Below the pieces are notes generated by a model. That model was not told the origin of the DNA. It searched no databases and saw only the letters and a program-made list of their open reading frames with translations. The position numbers were made by a program, and so were the translations under genes. DNA of 7,007 nucleotides, from positions 1-7,007 of the forward strand of contig JAGWUO010000062.1 in assembly GCA_028868395.1 (NCBI GenBank), read 5' to 3'. Positions 5,243-7,007 of the stretch are shown here, piece after piece; within the stretch, counting starts at the first letter, position 1, and each line of letters opens with the position of its first letter. Origin of the DNA: Cytophagales bacterium (GTDB lineage: Bacteria; Bacteroidota; Bacteroidia; Cytophagales; Spirosomataceae).

Positions 5243-6262
5243 ATGTGCCAAAACCCCAACGAACAAAAATTAAATCCCTCCCATTTCGAAGGATCCACTG
5301 AGGAAAAACAAACTGCCCAAGAAGTGGACGGCGGCTTTTCGGCCTACACACAAGGGATGAAGTTTTTCGACCCTCATGTTCACATGACTTCCCGAACCAC
5401 CGATGATTACCAGGCGCTGGCTGATGCAGGGGTGGTGGCCATTATTGAACCGGCTTTTTGGCTGGGGCAACCCCGTACTGGATTAGCCTCGTTTAAGGAC
5501 TATTTTGCGAGCTTAGTGGGTTGGGAGCGTTTTAGATCGTCTCAGTTTGGCATAAAGCATTATTGTACGATCGGCTTAAACTCGAGAGAGGCGAATAATG
5601 AAGCATTAGCTGAGGAGGTGATGGAAATTCTGCCTTTGTTTTTGCAGAAAGAAGGCGTTGTGGGCGTGGGTGAAATTGGTTTTGATGACCAAACAGCGGC
5701 AGAGGAAAAATACTACAGAGCTCAATTAGAGCTAGCCAAAGAGATGGGCTTGCCTGTACAAGTGCATACGCCTCATCGAGATAAGAAAAAGGGAACTGAA
5801 CGCAGTATGGCTATTGCCTTAGAGCACGGTTTAGCGCCCCATATGGTCGTGATTGACCACAATAATGAGGAAACTGTAAAGTCCGTTTTAGACCAAGGTT
5901 TTTACGCGGCATTCACTATTTATCCGTTTACTAAAATGGGAAATGAACGGATGGTTGAGATTGTGAAACAATATGGATCGGAACGCATTATGGTGAATTC
6001 GGCGGCGGATTGGGGGATTTCTGATCCTTTAGCGATTCCGAAAACGGCTGCCTTAATGAAAATCAAAGGCATTGCTGAGGCGGATATCCAAAAAGTAACC
6101 TATCAAAATGCCCTCGATTCTTTCGCCCAGAGTGGACAAATCAACGAGCAAGATTTCATTCATGGATTAGAGATCGATCAATCCTTGAAATTTAATGGCA
6201 ATACGGTATTACGTGGCGGTCAAGCTCCCCGCGTAGACAAAAACTCGATCTTCATTCGCTAA
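5243..6262 (+). CDS. eboB: EboB, TatD-type metal-dependent hydrolase
   Basis: This 339-residue protein is a TatD-like amidohydrolase of the EboB type. Visible metal-site residues are the HxH at H45 and H47 (DPHVHMTSRTTDDY), E144 in VGVGEIGFD, H175 in VQVHTPHRD, H206 in VIDHNN and D256 in NSAADWG. IEPAFWLGQPRT (68-79) is characteristic of EboB. The protein is soluble; its substrate is unknown. From the ATG 1 nt after eboA it carries 38 hydrophilic residues before the core. A second ATG at 5357 would begin exactly at MKFFDPHVH, where most family members would start, giving 301 residues and a 115-bp gap from eboA. I kept the upstream start because the frame is open and the spacing suggests coupling. 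The stop overlaps the ATG of eboC by one base. Confidence 0.92.
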   Translation: MCQNPNEQKLNPSHFEGSTEEKQTAQEVDGGFSAYTQGMKFFDPHVHMTSRTTDDYQALADAGVVAIIEPAFWLGQPRTGLASFKDYFASLVGWERFRSSQFGIKHYCTIGLNSREANNEALAEEVMEILPLFLQKEGVVGVGEIGFDDQTAAEEKYYRAQLELAKEMGLPVQVHTPHRDKKKGTERSMAIALEHGLAPHMVVIDHNNEETVKSVLDQGFYAAFTIYPFTKMGNERMVEIVKQYGSERIMVNSAADWGISDPLAIPKTAALMKIKGIAEADIQKVTYQNALDSFAQSGQINEQDFIHGLEIDQSLKFNGNTVLRGGQAPRVDKNSIFIR

Positions 6263-7007
6263 TGTCTAAAATCAGAGCTTTTGCCGAATTAACCCGACCT
6301 GCCAATGTGGTCACTGCCCTTTCTGATATCATGGCGGGGCTAGCGATCGTGGGATTTGTTTTTGGTCGATTAGACTATCAGTTCTACCCTGCCCTATTCT
6401 TGGGCCTATCAAGTATGAGTTTGTATGCGGGTGGCGTAGTATTTAACGATGTGTTTGATCACGAATTAGATTCCATCGAAAGACCCGAAAGAGCCTTGCC
6501 AAGTGGCCGAATTAATCGTTCAGAAGCCATTTTCGGTGGCATTTTGTTATTATCGCTTGGTATATTTCTAGCCTTTTGGCAAAGTCGATTAAGTGGAATT
6601 GTGGCTATTTTCATTACCCTATTCGCCCTTTTCTACGATTGGAAAGGGAAGCATATGCGCATTTTTGGCCCCATTAATATGGGACTGTGCCGCGCATTCA
6701 ATCTACTTTTAGGGATGAGTGTGTATGAATTAGGCGTTTTAGAACACTTCCCCGTGATCGCGATTCCATTGATTTATATAGCGGCGATTACACTGGTAAG
6801 CCGAGGAGAAGTGCATGGAGGCAAGGCGATTACACTTTATTTTGCTGGCTTTTTATTCCTAGTGGTACACGCTTCCCAGCTTTTTTTCGCAGAGAAAATC
6901 GAATTTGCCTTGGTATTTGTCTTGGCCCACTTTATCCTGATTTTCAGAAAACTACGTGTTGCGATAGAGAATCCCGTGGGTAAAAACATCGGATTAACAG
7001 TAAAAAC
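6262..7007 (+). CDS. eboC: EboC, UbiA-like prenyltransferase (3' end beyond window)
   Basis: The frame opens with the ATG that shares its A with the eboB stop (TAATG) and runs off the right edge after 248 codons; UbiA-type proteins are usually near 290-300 residues, so a few dozen are missing. The N-terminus has LTRPANVVTALSD (10-22). The first aspartate-rich motif is N62-D-V-F-D66-H-E-L-D70, which binds Mg-diphosphate in UbiA enzymes, followed by RPERALPSGRI (74-84). About eight hydrophobic segments are visible, so it is an inner-membrane protein. In place of the usual second Asp-rich motif the sequence has YDWKGKH (125-131), then GPINMGLCRAFNLLLGMS (136-153), a block I associate with EboC. 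It presumably moves a prenyl group onto an acceptor made by the cluster; the acceptor is not known. The next expected gene is eboD, a dehydroquinate-synthase-like enzyme. Confidence 0.92.
   Translation, partial: MSKIRAFAELTRPANVVTALSDIMAGLAIVGFVFGRLDYQFYPALFLGLSSMSLYAGGVVFNDVFDHELDSIERPERALPSGRINRSEAIFGGILLLSLGIFLAFWQSRLSGIVAIFITLFALFYDWKGKHMRIFGPINMGLCRAFNLLLGMSVYELGVLEHFPVIAIPLIYIAAITLVSRGEVHGGKAITLYFAGFLFLVVHASQLFFAEKIEFALVFVLAHFILIFRKLRVAIENPVGKNIGLTVK

Noticed and set aside
4967..5470. two minus-strand open frames (4967-5266 and 5270-5470)
   Set aside because: Antisense to eboA and eboB with no recognisable domains or start signals.

Overview
This 7 kb window most likely comes from a member of the Bacteroidota, plausibly the Cytophagales. 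The reasons are moderate-to-low GC, start codons without clear Shine-Dalgarno sequences, a stand-alone PhnA-like small protein, and intergenic spacers made of short tandem heptamers. The class is an inference from style and gene content, not a proven assignment.

Layout. Positions 1-50 may hold the tail of an upstream plus-strand gene, closed by a strong bidirectional hairpin terminator (49-84). Positions 101-306 form a composite non-coding repeat block: three 19-bp units that each fold into a small hairpin with compensated stem changes, then three different 7-bp tandem arrays. rmuC follows (316-1578, plus strand); its open frame extends backwards through the repeat block, but that extension is almost certainly not coding. 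rmuC converges on a minus-strand group: ygiQ (radical SAM, 2517-4364), a short PhnA/YjdM-like protein (2251-2478), and an exported protein of unknown function (1633-2175). A terminator-like hairpin built from inverted heptamers separates the convergent genes. A 121-bp divergent spacer (4365-4485) leads to a plus-strand operon, eboA-eboB-eboC (4486 to the right edge).

The standout system is the ebo cluster. EboA, EboB (TatD-type metal hydrolase) and EboC (UbiA-type prenyltransferase) are recognisable by conserved motifs and by their order. They are packed with a 1-nt gap and a 1-nt overlap. The rest of the usual cluster (eboD, eboE, eboF) would lie beyond the right edge. The cluster is known from Bacteroidota, cyanobacteria and pseudomonads, and from eustigmatophyte plastid genomes after horizontal transfer. 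It is thought to make a small metabolite or cofactor of still unresolved structure; in cyanobacteria it is needed for export of the scytonemin precursor.

The least explained signals are the 19-bp covarying hairpin array and the heptamer arrays around rmuC. Next come the start of eboA, which has no usable ATG but an in-frame ATG-AAT-TAA just upstream, and the exported protein with a 12-residue WEASP repeat.
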